Origin: Nitrincola sp048264025
GTDB taxonomy: Bacteria > Pseudomonadota > Gammaproteobacteria > Pseudomonadales > Balneatricaceae
Length of the DNA stretch: 64,000 bases
Assembly: GCF_048264025.1 (NCBI RefSeq)
Contig: NZ_JBLXDN010000013.1
Location: 48,682-112,681, forward strand
Reading direction: 5' to 3'
Below, in pieces: positions 63,510 to 64,000 of this stretch. The position numbers and the translations under genes were made by a program. Position 1 is the stretch's first letter. Each line of letters starts with the position of its first letter. The notes beneath the pieces were generated by a model, which had not been told where the DNA came from, searched no databases, and saw only the letters and a list, made by a program, of their open reading frames with translations.

Positions 63510-63890
63510 GTGCTCGGTGCGGCGATCTCCTACGCTTGCGCTGGTATCTTCGGTCGGCGCTTTCGCACACTGGGGTGTTCGCCTTTGGTGACGGCGTCGG
63601 GTCAAGTGACAGCTTCAGCGCTCGTGCTGTTTCCTTTAGCACTTGTGGTTGAGCAGCCTTGGGGGCAGCCTTTGCCCGGCGTAGAAGTTTGGGGGGCGGT
63701 TATCGGACTCGCCTTGTTTTCCACAGCACTCGCCTATATCCTTTATTTCCGCATTTTGGCGACAGCTGGTGCGACCAATTTATTACTCGTAACCTTCCTT
63801 ATCCCAATTAGCGCCATTCTGCTCGGTACTGCAATTCTCGGTGAGCAGCTCGAGCCGAAACACCTTATCGGGAGTAATCGTTCATTCTAG
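63510..63890 (+). pseudogene. Fragment of an EamA/DMT-family transporter
   Basis: Four hydrophobic segments (GAAISYACAGIFGRRF, LVTASGQVTASALVLFPLAL, GAVIGLALFSTALAYILYF, LLLVTFLIPISAILLGTAIL) match the second EamA repeat of a drug/metabolite exporter. The first half is absent. The end (HLIGSNRSF) lacks the normal last helix. The frame opens at GTG 63510 after a short unrelated ATG frame. It looks like the remnant of a deleted gene. Confidence 0.75.
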
Positions 63891-63902
63891 GACGTTATAG
63901 AC

Positions 63903-64000
63903 TTACTTCACATCCTTAAGTGGTCTGAGAAGACCTGGTGATACCTTATACTGTTTCATGCCATCACCCACCACGATAACGCTTTTCCGATTAATCTTGG
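63903..64000 (-). CDS. C-terminal end of an unidentified minus-strand gene, cut by the window edge
   Basis: On the minus strand a frame open to the right edge reads KINRKSVIVVGDGMKQYK and ends in LLRPLKDVK before a TAA at 63905-63903. The codon pattern looks coding. Only 31 codons are visible, so no family can be named. Confidence 0.5.
   Translation of the reverse strand, partial: KINRKSVIVVGDGMKQYKVSPGLLRPLKDVK

Noticed and set aside
1..64000. CRISPR arrays, tRNA and rRNA genes
   Set aside because: No regularly spaced direct repeats of CRISPR type, and no cloverleaf or rRNA-like sequence, were recognised on either strand by reading. A covariance-model search would be needed to exclude small RNAs.

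Overview
The window is chromosomal DNA from a gammaproteobacterium. Two conserved blocks support this: nadA-bepA-tusA-perM / bcp-dapA-bamC-purC, and yebC-ruvC-ruvA-ruvB-tolQRAB-pal-cpoB-queC. Both orders are typical of the Pseudomonadales/Oceanospirillales part of the class. Base composition is roughly balanced, and I could not fix a genus from the sequence.

Layout. Positions 1-24.1 kb are a dense housekeeping region, mostly on the minus strand. It holds rRNA modification genes (rlmD, cut by the window edge, and rluA), a D-2-hydroxyacid dehydrogenase, purC, bamC, dapA, bcp, perM, a tusA-like gene, bepA, nadA and queC. These are followed by the complete Tol-Pal envelope system (tolQ, tolR, tolA, tolB, pal, cpoB), a DksA/TraR-type zinc-finger gene, ruvA/B/C with a TRIC-family membrane gene inserted between ruvC and ruvA, yebC and aspS. 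A DUF2207 membrane protein gene then loses its start codon to an IS30-family element (24126-25215).

Positions 25.2-51 kb are an accessory region. It begins with transposition debris (a truncated gene tail and an IS1182-like transposase relic). It continues with mostly plus-strand, singly placed genes: DUF523, RidA, a large alpha/beta hydrolase, a DUF6500-like gene, DUF924, a ParD-like/methionine aminopeptidase pair behind a triple-repeat operator, a regulator divergent from a three-domain LplT-PlsC-acyl-ACP synthetase fusion, several more hydrolases, an AAA ATPase, LysE, a PLD-like nuclease, DUF1272, a haemolysin III protein, an ICL/PEP-mutase-like enzyme, SDR, HAD, DinB, metallophosphoesterase, GFA and GNAT genes. 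A membrane diguanylate cyclase and an orphan CheB-type methylesterase close it.

Positions 52-64 kb hold aqpZ, a periplasmic sugar-binding-type protein paired with a chemoreceptor, a YjbR-like protein, a MepA-like murein endopeptidase, a DUF3179 protein, a HD-GYP phosphodiesterase and acnA. A near-consensus Fur box then precedes a small secreted protein and a McbG/Qnr-like pentapeptide-repeat protein. The window ends with a DMT-transporter fragment and the tail of a minus-strand gene.

The most interesting points are these: the ParD-like/MetAP module with TATATGA repeated exactly every 11 bp; a Glu in place of the usually invariant transmembrane Asp of TolR; the Fur box ahead of a secreted protein and a gyrase-protection-type pentapeptide protein; the binding-protein/chemoreceptor pair without a transporter; and the regulator/acyltransferase pair with a perfect 9-bp inverted repeat. 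I saw no CRISPR array, tRNA or rRNA gene.
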